Source of the DNA: Nymphaea colorata
Lineage: Eukaryota > Streptophyta > Magnoliopsida > Nymphaeales > Nymphaeaceae
Length of the DNA: 64,000 nt
Assembly: GCF_008831285.2 (NCBI RefSeq)
Contig: NC_045141.1
Location: forward strand, 8,915,353 to 8,979,352
Reading direction: 5' to 3'
Shown here: positions 24,817 through 36,437 of the stretch, piece after piece
How the letters are laid out: every line of letters starts with the position of its first letter
Numbering within the stretch: position 1 is the first letter of the stretch
Notes under the pieces: model-generated
The model's input: the letters and a program-made list of their open reading frames with translations, nothing else
The model's database searches: none
What the model was told of the DNA's origin: nothing
Position numbers and translations under genes: made by a program

Positions 24817-26479
24817 TGCATATCTTCAGCTTCTTTGGGAAGAGGAAGTACCAAAAAGAGACCAAATCTTCTGTAGCACCGATCCCTTCGCTTAGGAATA
24901 AAGTACATATGATAAAAATGAAATGTGAGATGAGAAGCAGATCCCCTCCAGTCCATTTGAAGTGCAGCAGGTACTACTGTTTCATGAAGCCCTGCTCTGG
25001 AAAAGTCATCTACATGTAGCATCATGGTCATTCAAAAGAACCAACTAAAGTAACAAGAGAAAGAGCTTAATGGACATAAAAAGAACCTGTACCCCTAGAA
25101 TTCACAAGCTTATCATGTGGATTTTCTGAAAATATTTCAATCTCATCCTTTTGCGTTGGCAAAAGATGGTCCATCAGGGAACCTAACTCATACAGCTTCT
25201 TGCATGCTAGAAGAGAAGCGGCTCTTTTTGCATCCTCTTTTGAAGCACATGATGGCCCCTCAACACAATGAATGGGGGCATTGGAAGGGAGAACCACATG
25301 ACAAGTGACACCATCCAAATCATCAAAATAAATGAACTCTGGGGCAGGATTAAAGTATCTGCGCATACCAGGAAAAAGAGAGCCTGACAAGCTAAATAAG
25401 GATCATTCAGACAGATAAGCTTGCACATACCTAGATAAGAAAACATGGAGGAATTTACAAAAGAAAAAAGCAAACCCATACTCATCATGTGGGAGTCTTG
25501 AACAATAGTGATGCAATAAAGACACACTGCATGCAATACTAATGGAAGCACCAGTCTTTTCGACTTTATAAATTGAATCTTCTGCGGCATCAAAAGTCTC
25601 ATCAGATGTCCTGCTCAAAATTTCATTGTTCATATGTTTTTCACCAGAAATGAAATCATTGACCAGATTTAGCTCATGGATATTGTTCCTAGATCAGATG
25701 ACAAAATTTATAATGTAAGCCAAAAGAAAAAGAGACTTAATACAACAGAAAAGAGAAAATTAAGGGTATGTTTTAATAGCAGTAAGAAAGGTCTCAAACA
25801 GCATATCCCATGACCTTTTGTTATCGCTTTTCTTTGCACCCTTAAGAGTGTGACAGAAATTCTGGAAGAGGGTGCAGTGTCAGATGAGCCATAAAAGAAA
25901 AATCAGAGGAGATGGTGAAGGGTGTTTCCATGTCAAAATGTGGAGGGGATGCTCAAGACAGAAGGTTTGTCTCAGACCATTTATTCCAACATTCAGACAT
26001 GCCCTGAGTTCCATGTAAGAACACTTGGATCCCGCAGGAAGAAAACAAATGGAGCTTTACCTCTCTACTATGCGAGCACGACCTCTGGATTGTATATAGC
26101 TGGCCACTGTTGATGGAAAGTCAAAGCAGATGAGACAACATGATTGAATATCAAGGCCTGTAAGACAGCAAAGAAACATAAATACAAAAAGCTGTGTTAA
26201 GAAGATAATGAAAGTCTTGATGTATTTTTTTTCCTTGAAGATGCACTCACAACCAGAATCAGTGTAACATAGTATGACCACATTTTGTTGAAGTTATTAA
26301 AACCTAAGATGTCAAAATTCGTGAGTCAGACACAGTCAGTCAAGGGGCTAAAAAACACTAGTCATGACTAATCGGGATTAGTTGGTTTACTAAAATAAAA
26401 TCAATAAGGTGTAGAAGCACAATATTTGGTGTGCCAAAAGTAATATAAGGCAAAATATTATAATTCATAAAAAACGTAC

Positions 26480-26483
<4 letters not shown>

Positions 26484-26510
<27 letters not shown>

Positions 26511-26511
26511 A
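26484..26511. repeat. (GT)n microsatellite
   Basis: GT run in a presumed DCL4-like intron. Confidence 0.95.
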
Positions 26512-26705
26512 GTGAGTATTGGGAAATTTGAACTGATGATAACAAAACCAAATAGATACACAGGCATGTGCACAAATCAATAAAGAAAAACTATAAATGC
26601 ACACAGTGACACAATATCTGCTTCCCAAGACAACTGATAGTTGTAGATCACAGACTGATCAAAAGGCATTATATAAGAAAATTTTGAGAGTTGATTAGTA
26701 ATAGT

Positions 26706-26816
26706 AATCATAATAACAATAAGCAGAAGGAGGAGGAGGCTACACACACACACATAGTGAGAGAAAGAGAGGGAGAAAGAGAGAGAGGGAGAGAGAGGAA
26801 GGAAGGAAGAAGAAGA
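26706..26816. repeat. Purine-rich tract (AGAGGGAG)n with (AC)n
   Basis: Short CACACACA block followed by about 60 bp of pure A/G. Confidence 0.9.
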
Positions 26817-27618
26817 ATGTCCAAGTCAACCAACAAGTCCTCAATCTATGCACTGGCAATTTGGAGGCCAGGGACTAGTTGGTGGACTAGCAACCAAAGC
26901 TTGCTAGTTTAACAGTATAGAATCATAGATTAAAACAAAAAAATCAATCAAAAACTAAAGAGAGAAGAACAATGAATAAGTTAGTCCATCATTCCGTTTT
27001 CCTTATCTTTTGAAACATAAGCCCATAGAAAGAAAAATATGTAGTTGCTAAATCCTCATCCTACACTTATCATCTCTTTTTCCAACAAAAATGAGGTGTG
27101 TAATGATACATCATAGGATGCCCTAAAGTTTGCACATGCATGATCAGTCTAAAAATGTGTTACATAGAAATATGACTGATGCAATTGTATTGAAACAGCA
27201 GCAGCAGATGGAAACTAGATTCAACACGTATCTAGAATGAAGTTGGATCTCAATAATCAAGAAACACAGGAGCTACTTCAAGCTCTAAAAACAAAGCTCC
27301 CAAAGTAACAGAGACGAAAAACCATTAAAAGAAAATCAAACTACAAAAGCTTAGAATTGCTCAAGCTCTATATATATAATTTCTCACATTATTGTTGTCC
27401 TTAAAAAGAAGAGTACAGAGGTGTCTCTCTTTTAAAAGATACACCAACAAGACAACCTGCCACAAGTACTGATAGGGTGCATCATTTTTAAAAGTATTAG
27501 TGCTTCTTTTAAAAAAAAACCTCTAAAATGATGAACAGGGTATTTATTTTTTAAAAGAAGGTTGCCTAAAATTTTAAGAAATAAAACATTGTAAAAATAA
27601 AACTACGAAATAATTATT

Positions 27619-27621
<3 letters not shown>

Positions 27622-27681
<60 letters not shown>

Positions 27682-27682
27682 G
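27622..27682. repeat. (AT)n-(AC)n compound microsatellite with adjoining repeat tail
   Basis: AT run to about 27658, then AC. The following 27705-27740 (CATGTGACATAG context) matches the tail of the dispersed repeat at about 33310-33335, so this is probably a further decayed copy of that repeat. Confidence 0.75.
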
Positions 27683-28853
27683 CATATACCCCATCGACAC
27701 ACTCAGACCCTGCACACATGTGACATAGTTGTTGAGCTAGTCCCAACCACAGGACTTCAAGCTGTGTGGCTAGCCAATTAATAGCTCCAGACACCATTTA
27801 ATGGCTGACATAGAAAACAGAAAAAGCAAAAAATAAAGAAACAGTACATAAAAAGGAATCAACAAAGAAAAACAATGGTATGCCTATAGATACAAATTAG
27901 CTAACATGCATATATACGATAAAATGTACATATGTGTACACAAAACCTTCATATAACATCATAATAATTATTGAATACATGCAGTGAATTACTCCTTATT
28001 AAGTAGTGAATGACAGACATATAAGCACTTAAGAGGCTTGAAAGTTGAAAGTTTAAGAACTAAATAAATTTCAATAACACATAATAATACAAGGAAGTGA
28101 TTGATCTCAGGTCAGAATGCAAAATATCACAAATCAGTCTTGCATGTACGAAGAAAAAAAGATAATCCTTTTTGGAATTTGCTTAAATGCACACAATTAC
28201 ATGTTGAACAATAAGATACACAATGCAACCAGAATTAGACATTGACCATCATCCCAGAACATCAATAAGTGGCTAGACAATCTGGATGGATTTTAATGAG
28301 ACGACATGAATACTTGTTGTTTAGCATCCGAACCTTTTGAAAATGTGTCACATCGGTACATTTATACCTTTTCCAACTAAGTTACATAGCTGCATTCAAA
28401 TAAAAAGGTTACAGGTTCTTGTTTTTGCCACACTTCTTTAAGACATTCCTCTCAGAGAAAGCATAATCAGATAACTGATGATAGACTGCATTTCACAAAA
28501 ACAAGTAACAGAAAGGAAAAGAAAATTTCTTCATTGTTTTCGCAAGGTAATTATTATATGCATATTTGCAAAATTCCTACATCCAACACAAAAAACCAGT
28601 ACTATGATCAACTAGCTAATTTTCACTTATGAAGACAATGCCTAAGAAAGAGTAAGCATCACATTTCAAGAGATCAACATTTATTAACACAAGTAGACAT
28701 GCTCAGAGAAAAGAACAACCATGGTGGAAACATAAATCAAATTTACATACCTATAACTTGAAAGGATTGCAATGAGAACCAGTAGTTTGTTTGAGAAGAA
28801 TGGTTCCCGTTCTTCTAATACCTCTGGCAGAAAGGCCTCAGGTTGATCACCAG

Positions 28854-29578
28854 CTGTCATATGACCAGAAGAAAGAAGAGGAAGGATTAGAATCCCATGC
28901 AAAATACAGGAGTTAGACATGCAGATATTCAAATTTGTTCAGCGATTTTTACCCACAATGCACACATAGGTTACTAATAATATAATCTTAAAGTATTAAA
29001 CGTATAGATAGATGTATTGCTGAAATGGAGACTAGGAAGCCAAAAGTGAGATCCCAAGTTCAGTGTAAGCATTCTTTGTTACTGGAATTGACTTCAGTGA
29101 CTCAAACATCTCAAAATAAGCAGGCTATAGGTATCATACTGTTTATTCCTTTGTCAGAAATGCTCTTGATTTTTTAACTTCATACAGGAAGAAACCAGAG
29201 TTGAGAAAGGTCAGCTTTCCTACTATTCTCAGGAAGAAAAAAAATGAGATCCTTTTTTTTGTATCAAACATGAGATGCAAAATAGAAAGCAACATTTAGA
29301 TTTTAGAGATAAAAAGTAGACCCTATCAGCATTATTTATTTTATACAGTTCTTTAATGTCAATCAGAAGTGCCAGTGTTAAGCAGATGCCATTGACTTTG
29401 ATCTAACTGGATCCAGTCTAAATTCATAGCCACATGCCATCCAGATCCACACATCCTTATGTACTGCATTTCGACATATTTTCTGTTAGTTGAACATATT
29501 TTAATGAGAATTATGGCATTGACTTATTTCTGACAGAAGTGACTGATGCATCCTGCCCTTGTAGCTGCTCAAATCTCA
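28854..29578. other. Nothing recognised
   Basis: Expected site of further upstream DCL4-like exons, but none was recognised. Confidence 0.4.
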
Positions 29579-32560
29579 CCAAGATGCAGTCGCTTCCCAA
29601 GATCTATTGAGAACTAACAAGCCAAAGGAGGTTAAAAGAATAGGGAATACAAAATTCGATCCCAAGTCAGACACAACCCCAACTGAATATATCCCTTAGG
29701 ACCGAAATACAAGTGGAATGTCCCTCCCAAATTTTCAACCTACTACAATCAAGAGTGGGATGTGAGGCTTTACAAGCGTTCTCGGTACAATTTTGAACTA
29801 TCCTTCACTCAACAATCATTCATCCATGCCAAACCATTCATGCAATCCGTAGAATGAGCAATACACACCCTTCGCCCTAGGTAAGTCCAACAGCTTGGGA
29901 ATGTGTCCTCGGCTAAACAAGCTTTAGAGGATCCACTACAACTGCAAACACGAAGGTTGGCTGGAAATAGAATGCACCCTCCCATGCAACTATAGGGGGG
30001 TTCAGATGTACCTTGTTGGAGCTAGTCCAGCACTCACCGAGGAAGAAGGCCAATACAATCCTTGGTATTGAGCACTTCTCCACAGGTTCAGATCTTGCGC
30101 ACAGCAAGATGGTGATCTCCAGTTGAGTCCTCCTCTCCGAATCACCTCAGCTCGCAAGGAAATACAACAGATCACAGTCACATCAAATCAGAAGTACAGG
30201 AAGCTAGTAAGTTCTGCACTTCATCGGATTACAGTAGAAACCCCTATTTTGAGTGAACTAGGAGGTAGCAGACGCTGGATAGATGCCAGTGCTCGTCCCT
30301 TCAATGGTCAGCTCCACAGCAGCTCACGTCTTCCTGCTGATCAGTCTCTCCTTGCTTGTTCAGTTCTGTGACAGCAGCTTACAGAAGCACAAAAATCACA
30401 GTAGGCGATGGTACAATGATAACGAGGGAACTCGGAAGGTTTAGGAGCGTCACGAAGGATCAATTGAACCCCTGTTAAGTGATGAATTAGGGGAAAACAG
30501 GTGCCCCGTTTAGCGCCGACAGAGTGCTCTTCAAAAATACAGGTCCAACTCAAGAACAGGTTGCAGCGGCGACTTACATCAATGGATTTGATGTTGCGAA
30601 TGAACCAGCCAATAAAGCAGATGTATATCTTGCAATTAATCACGATTCAAGGTCATGGAGAATGCACGGTTTCACCCAAATCTCTGGTTTCACGCAAATC
30701 TAAGATAGAAATTGGGGAAACTGGCGAGAATCACTCTCGCAGGTGTGAAGCCAGCTTCCATAACAGTGCTCTTTCAAAAAATCATATCTCCTCATCCAGA
30801 TCTCCTAAAACCATGAAAATTTGTCTAGAGGAAGCTGAAATATGGAGGGATAGATGCTCCAAACCCAGCTCCAAAGTCTCTTCCAACAGCTAACTCGTTG
30901 AACTGAAAGTTGCACTTATTTCTGCCTAAAACAGCTTGTCTCAGATGCTCAAGCTGAGATCAGAAGTCGATCTCCTTCAAAAATTCATATCTTCACATCC
31001 AAAGCTTCTAAAATAGTGAAAATTGGTATGAATGAAGCTAAGTACTTGAGGATAGGCCCAAAGATGCGTCTGATTCTGCCTGAAATAGTCTGTCGTAGGG
31101 CTCAGGCAACGTCTGGAGTCAGTCACCTTCAAAAATTTGCCAAAATTCAACCGTAGCTCGGATTGAGCTGAAATTTGGACCAGTGATAGCTAAGATTCTG
31201 ATGAACGAATGCCCAAAAATTCAGCTTCAAAGCAGCATCCAAAAGGTGAGTCATTGAGGATTGAAATCAGCCTAGTTTCTGATGTCGCTCAAAACTGCGC
31301 CGCCTAATTCCACGATCCGCTGCCGTGATTCCGATCAGTTCCAGCGAGCTATCCAAAACAGCTCGGATTCTCCTCAAACTTCATCAGAATGTTCTTCCAT
31401 TAGTTACAAAGACAACTGAGCTACTCTCAAATTCAGATCTTGCTCAGATCGTCGGGAATTCACAGATTAACAGAAATTTTTGTCACTGCGCCTGTACATA
31501 ATTCATCCTCTGTTCTTCGTCTTCAATCATCCAATTCCTCAACAGATTTCACTCCGTTGCTCGTCACAAGTAATCCACAACAATTAGATACAGAATGCGA
31601 TAGAAGAACTGATCTCAACAAGAATTAAAGCCAATCTAAGTCATTCGTTAGGCGATCTGCCTGAAATCGTGCTCGCCGATCTCGTCAGCACTTCATTTCT
31701 TCTTCAGATCCTTCGATCTCAGTCAGATCAGACCGATCTATTCCTCTCGTTAGATAAGTTAAACTCAAATCGATCAGAACGTCAGCATCCTCTCCATTTC
31801 TGATCGGGTAACAGGAAGATCTCGCGGTAGAATCTCCATGGAGTTAGAATTCTTACCGGCTGAAGATGTTCCTCTGGCTGTCGTGCAGTAGATCTGAGAG
31901 GCTCTCGGTGATCGGCGTCCACGCTCCTCCATCGAGCTCACAATCCTCTGCCCTGGCCTCTAGATGTCCCGGTGATGGAAGACATCTGCACCTTGGTCGG
32001 AATTGCACATATGCTCAAGATCCGTCACCTACATTTTCGGTAGAGTTCCCAGTTCCTCTCCTCTGGTTCTGCAGTCGTTCTTCTTTTCCAGCGAGGTTCC
32101 CTCTGCTGGCGAAGCTTTTGGCACCACACCTAAGCAGCTCAAACACTCCACGCGGGAGAGAAAAGGGGTCTTTTCATTGATTCAATTTCAAAAGATATAA
32201 TCTTTGGCGCAGTCTCCAGTTTATATACTACTGGACTGTCTCGGGTGCCACCTGCTGTCTCGGACTGAGACAAGTACAAAACCTGTAATGACTCAACAAA
32301 ATAGAAAACACTGACAATGACTCGGTCTGGGCTTGAACCCAACTGCGACGTGCTCAGGTTAGCCTGAGCTCTTGCTAGCTAAACCTGATCCTGACGCACA
32401 CTGTGTTCAGCCCAGTCCGACTCAGCTCCTTTCAGCTCACGTAGTCTTCTTCAGTCCGAACTGTCCATCTCTGATCTTCGTCCCTAATATGCTGGCTGCT
32501 GGCCCATTGTGTGCTTATCCCTCGGCGTCGTCGGCTATACGTACACATAATACCCCAACT
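29579..32560 (-). other. LTR-like or leader region of a minus-strand element, unresolved
   Basis: Lies downstream (minus sense) of a Ty3/gypsy pol fragment. A TATATAAAC-type promoter is at about 32219-32228 on minus (GTAGTATATAAACTGGAG), with a long downstream region that has no coding potential. Three diverged units of about 150-200 bp, starting near 30772, 30978 and 31128, share TTCAAAAA, CCAAAGCTTCTAAAA-like and GAAGCTnA blocks. It could be an LTR plus leader. No PBS or duplicate LTR was found. Confidence 0.4.
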
Positions 32561-32955
32561 GTCACGGTGTCATGAAAGTGTTGTATTAGCTCTTGGGTAA
32601 GCTCGGACTGTTTTGATATGACTGCCTTACCCTTTCGACATAGTATGCTGCCCTTAACCGAATAATGTGGGATAGAACCTGCCTTTTGTTTCAATGTTGC
32701 TTTCAGCAATCTAAGATTCTCAACCAAGTCTTGCTCAAGTGCAATCCTTTCCCATAGGTTTGTGCTAATCACGGATAATGTCATCAAGTTTTCGCCCACC
32801 CGTGATAGTGAATCGGTTGTGGTATTGTCCTGCCCCTTCTTGTGTTCTACTACAAAGTCACACACCACGAGTTTGACAAGCCAATGTTGCTGGATCGGAG
32901 TGCTCACTCTTTGGTTCATAAGGTATTTGAGACTGTTATGGTATGTCCGGACCAC
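32560..32955 (-). pseudogene. Ty3/gypsy RNase H to integrase fragment
   Basis: On minus, VRTYHNSLKYLMNQRVSTPI then QQHWLVKLVVCDFVVEHKKG and QDNTTTDSLSRV is the end of gypsy RNase H. LRLLKATLKQKAGSIPHYSV, GSILCRKGKAVI and LTQELIQHFHD is the integrase N-terminus up to the first His of the HHCC finger, where similarity breaks off. The frame is open for 132 codons. RT and the integrase core are absent. At its upstream edge it abuts a plastid 16S rRNA scrap. Confidence 0.88.
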
Positions 32956-32956
32956 A

Positions 32957-33018
32957 TGCGGTGAAGGTAACGACTTTAGGCATGGCCAGCTCCCAGTGTG
33001 AAGGGCGGTGTGTACAAG
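32957..33018 (-). other. rrn16: Plastid 16S rRNA fragment (nuclear plastid DNA, about 62 bp)
   Basis: On minus it reads CTTGTACACACCGCCCTTCA, then GGGAGCTGGCCATGCC and AAGTCGTTACCTTCACCGCA. This is the conserved 3' region of plastid/bacterial 16S rRNA containing the universal 1400-region site (normally CACCGCCCGTC). It has four or so differences from the plastid sequence as I remember it. It is a non-functional insertion. Confidence 0.8.
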
Positions 33019-33059
33019 CTATGTCACATAGACTCTTCAAAAAAGGGGCCACACCCGTG

Positions 33060-33335
33060 TTGACACGCACCCCAACCACATCTTTTTTTATGCAAGTTCA
33101 AAATAGTTTTCACTTTTTTTTCTTCTCCCTGTCCCTTTCTTTCTTTATGTATAGTAATAAAAGTAAAAAGAAAGTACAGATTAAACTAAGAAAAAAACTA
33201 CAATTATATATATTATGAATACATACATTTATATATATATACACCCTTGCCGCACCCTCACACCCAAATTTTTTGGGATACGTCGCACCAGCACTCGCAC
33301 TTGCACAGGCACCCCGCACTCATGTGACATAGTGT
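33060..33335. repeat. Dispersed repeat R1, left copy
   Basis: Shares about 200 bp with 38528-38730: ACGCACCCCAACCA, TTATGCAAGTTCAAAATA, TTTCTTTCTTTATGTATAGT, AATAAAAGTAAAAAGAAA, ATATATATTATGAAT and the CCGCACCC end. The pair brackets copia A2. Its tail also recurs at about 27705. Confidence 0.8.
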
Positions 33336-33676
33336 ACAGGGCTCGGGAATGAATTTATTGCCGTATGGCTGACCAGCGATTCTAGCTTCATGCAGGCAAG
33401 TCCTCATTCATAATTGGGCACGGGATAAATGGACATTATAAAACTAATGTCGGGCCTTGCACATTTACTATACGTTAACACTCGCTCAATTAGTCAAGAA
33501 CTGGTTCCTACCTTATGTTTCTAAACAAATTTCTTCTCAAGGATTCGTTGTAATTTGATTTACATAACTAAACGAAAAAGGCTTTTGATTAAATAACAAA
33601 ACCATCAGGCTTCAGCCTTATCCAGAGTACATCGCTAGCATAAACCAAAGGTTGACACACAATGGCAAGATAATAT

Positions 33677-33918
33677 TGTTGGAACGTGTTAGATGGTTCT
33701 TGGGACCGGGTCAGGATCCATCGTGTAGCCCTTGTTGTGCCTTACTTAAGGATTGTAACCCTAATCTTGAGAGAGTTAATGAAATCATGAGAGAGAGAGT
33801 CTGGTTGCTAGTGGGCACCAGTTCCTCCTCATCCGTGGTTTTTTCTCTCTTGTTGTGGGTTTTTTCACGTTACATCGTGTTCATCGTATTCTTTTTTCCT
33901 ATATTTCATATTTCTACA
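33677..33918 (+). repeat. Copia A2 5' LTR (242 bp)
   Basis: TG...CA ends; related to the 4766-5009 LTR. It is followed directly by TGGTATCAGAGC (PBS, 33919-33930). Confidence 0.93.
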
Positions 33919-34039
33919 TGGTATCAGAGCCGACGAGTTTGGGAAATTTTTTGGGGTTGTGAAGTTCCAACCCTAATCTCTCTATCACTCACTACTGCTG
34001 TCGCCGCTGCTGCTGCCGCCGTCGGGCTGGTCTGTAGTC

Positions 34040-34906
34040 ATGGCAGCATCTTCCTCGTCGACTGATAATGCTGATCAAACTGAAATCGGGGCTTATAGAA
34101 CTGAGAATGTTCCCGTTCAGGACACTACTATTTGCCTTACCAAGGAGAACTACCTCCCGTGGTCGGCCGCTATGACTATGGGGATTGCTGCCCGCGGTCG
34201 GATTGCCTATATCAATGGAAGGAAACCTGAACCGGCGGAGACACGTGGTGTGTGGGACACTTGGTTTCTTGAGGATAATCAAGTAAACACTTGGATTTTC
34301 AACTCTATTTCCGCTGATATCCAACCCCTTAGTCTTCGGAAGAAGACTGCTAGAGACATGTGGGTGATTTTAGAGAATATGTATGGCCAGAAGAAAAAGG
34401 CTATCTGGACTTACCAACAAATGAAGGATGTCTATGAGCTTCGGTAAGGGAACTTATATGTAGCAGATTACTATGGGGCTTTGAATGTCAAGTGGGAGGA
34501 TCTTGACTATTATTTTGATGTTACTTGGCACTGTCCCCAAGATCAGGCACTTTATGTAGCTAAAGAGTGGGAAAATAGGGTGTTCCTCTTTTTAGCTGGT
34601 TTGAATGATGAGTTTGAAGGTGTTAGAAGCCAGATTCTGAATTCATGAGAAGTGTCGAGTATTGAAGATGTGTATTCTCGTGTTGAAGCTGAAGAACAGA
34701 GAAGGCTGGTTACTACTGGGGGAAAGAGGGATCTCATGTCATATAATGAGAGATCTGCTCTTGTTAGTCGTGGTCCTGGAGGCACTACTAGATCTCTTTG
34801 TAGATGTACTCACTACAAAAAGACTGGTCATACTGTGGATTTCTGTTAGAATCTTCATCCAAAGAAAAAGGGTAACAAAGGGAGGTCTTCTAATGGGAAG
34901 TCGACT
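34040..34906 (+). pseudogene. Copia A2 gag, three stops and damaged zinc knuckle
   Basis: ATG 34040. The N-terminus contains CLTKENYLPWSAAMTMGIAA, RGRIAYINGRKPEP, VNTWIFNSISADIQP, MWVILENMYGQKK. Stops are TAA 34445-34447, TGA 34646-34648 and TAG 34847-34849, all in one otherwise continuous frame. The zinc knuckle reads CTHYKKTGHTVDFC: the second Cys is Tyr (codon TAC 34814-34816), so C-x2-C is destroyed. These changes fit C-to-T/G-to-A decay of methylated retrotransposon DNA (inference). Confidence 0.9.
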
Positions 34907-36425
34907 GTGTCTGAGGAAACAAAATCTAGTGGAGGAAAGGTCTCCATTTCTGCTGAACAGCTTCGTGAACTGAGGGCTTATCTGGGTCGGATCGATGTCA
35001 ATCAGGTTGAGGCATCAGATGAGTCAAAAGCCAATCAAGCTCTTGCCATTGTAGGGGATAAAGGTAACTCTTGTGTGGGAGAATGGATTGTGGATAGTGG
35101 TGCTACTCACCACAGGACGGGTAACCCTAAATTGTTTCATGAGTATAAGCTGTCTTTTGGAAGGGAACGAGTATCTCTCGCAAATGGTTCCCTACTTTTG
35201 TGGCAGGAGAAGGGAGTCTGTCCTTATTGGACAAGTTTCATGTGCGAGGAGCATTACATGTCCCTCAACTTCCCTTAAATCTCTTGTCAATTAGTAAACT
35301 TACTAAAGAGCTGAATTTTGAACTCATTTTTTCTGCAAATCACTGTGTTTTGCAGGACTTGGCGACAGGGAAGAGGATTGGGATTGGTTTGGTGTCTGAT
35401 AGCTTATATCGTCTTTCCATACACGTGGCCATGGCTCTTATGACAGCGATCAGCAAGACAGAAAAGCGAAGAGAAGATTGTCTTCAACCCTTCTTGTATT
35501 GGCATGAACGCCTTGGGCATTTACCTTTTGGCATTTTGAAATAGTTGTTTCCTGATTTGTGTTCCACTCTGAACTTGTCTTTGATTTCTTGTGATGTATG
35601 TCAGTTTGCCAAACATGTGAGGGCTTCGTACCCTATTTCTACTAGTTGTGTTAATGAAGTTTTTTCCTTGGTTCACTCAGATGTGTGGGGGCCTTCGAGA
35701 ATTCATACCCGTCAAGGTTTTCATTATTTTATAACTTTTATTGATGACTTCTCTCGGACCACCTTTGTGTACTTGTTAAAAGATCGCAGTGAGGTACCTC
35801 ATATCATAGAGACTTTCATTCTACTTGTGCAAACTCAATATGGTGGAACTGTTAAAACCTTTCGATCGGATAATGCATGTGAGTATATGTGTTAGTCAGT
35901 TGAGGATTTCCTTCGAAAAATGGGGATTGTTCATGAGACGTCCTATAATTATTCTCCCCACAAAACGGGGTGGCTGAGAGGAAGAATCGCCAGCTTCTTA
36001 ATGTCACAAGAGCCCTTTTGTTTCAGAGGAATCTTCCCAAACACTATTGGGGTGATGCGGTTCTTACTAATGCGTATCTTATCAACCGCATGCCCAGTCG
36101 TGTGCTGAATGGTCGGACTCCCCGTTCTTTACTTTCGGGAAGTCATCAACCTTTTCTCCTCCCCCCTCGTGTTTTTTACTGTTTATGTTTTATTCATGAT
36201 CACAGTCCCAATGTTAAGAAACTTGATCCCCGGTCTATCAAGGGTGTGTTTGTTGGGTATTCTCCTACTCAGAAAAGGTATAGGTGTCTTGATCCTACCG
36301 TTGGTCGAGTTTATGTTACAAGGGATGTTACCTTCTTGAAACATACCTCTTACTTTTGTGAGAATCATCTTCAGGGGGAGAAGTCTGTGGTTAGGAAAGA
36401 GTATTCTCAGAGTCAAGAGATTTAA
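34907..36425 (+). pseudogene. Copia A2 protease and integrase, broken
   Basis: Protease DSGA at 35093-35104 (WIVDSGATHH). A frameshift near 35180-35200, present in both assembly copies, precedes LPLNLLSISKLTKELNFELI. The zinc module WHERLGHLPFG ... CDVCQFAKHV is interrupted by a stop at 35542-35544. The integrase core has SDVWGPSR, FITFIDDFSRTTFVYLLKDR, TFRSDNACEY, a stop at 35893, then AERKNRQLLN and the terminal KLDPRSIKGVFVGYSPTQKR. At 35957 this copy has four C where copy 2 has five; the five-C version keeps SPPQNGVAERK in frame, so the shift here is probably an assembly error. Confidence 0.88.
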
Positions 36426-36437
36426 TTTACAGATTTT

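Larger units (their letters stand above)
24815..28853 (-). pseudogene. DCL4: Dicer-like 4-type gene fragment, five exons
   Basis: DCL4 makes 21-nt siRNAs. Minus-strand exons in order: 28853-28751 (PEVLEEREPFFSNKLLVLIA then ILSSYR, helicase linker), 26157-26061 ([20 protein letters not shown] then IQSRGRAR, helicase motif VI), 25688-25482 (TGASISIACSVSLLHHYCSR then LPHDE), 25358-25093 (YFNPAPEFIYFDDL, VVLPSNAPIH, KKLYELGSLMDHLLP; DUF283/dimerisation domain) and 24996 to about 24815 (LHETVVPAALQMDW, YRRFGLFLVLPLPKEAEDMQ). Exon borders show AG/GT and compatible phases. The exons between linker and motif VI, the N-terminal DExD box, PAZ and both RNase III domains are not found. The last exon is cut by copia C. 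These exons are open, so it was a gene until recently or its remainder lies elsewhere. Confidence 0.85.

Noticed and set aside
32957-33018. Functional rRNA gene
   Set aside because: Only about 62 bp of a 1.5-kb gene, with substitutions in universally conserved bases.
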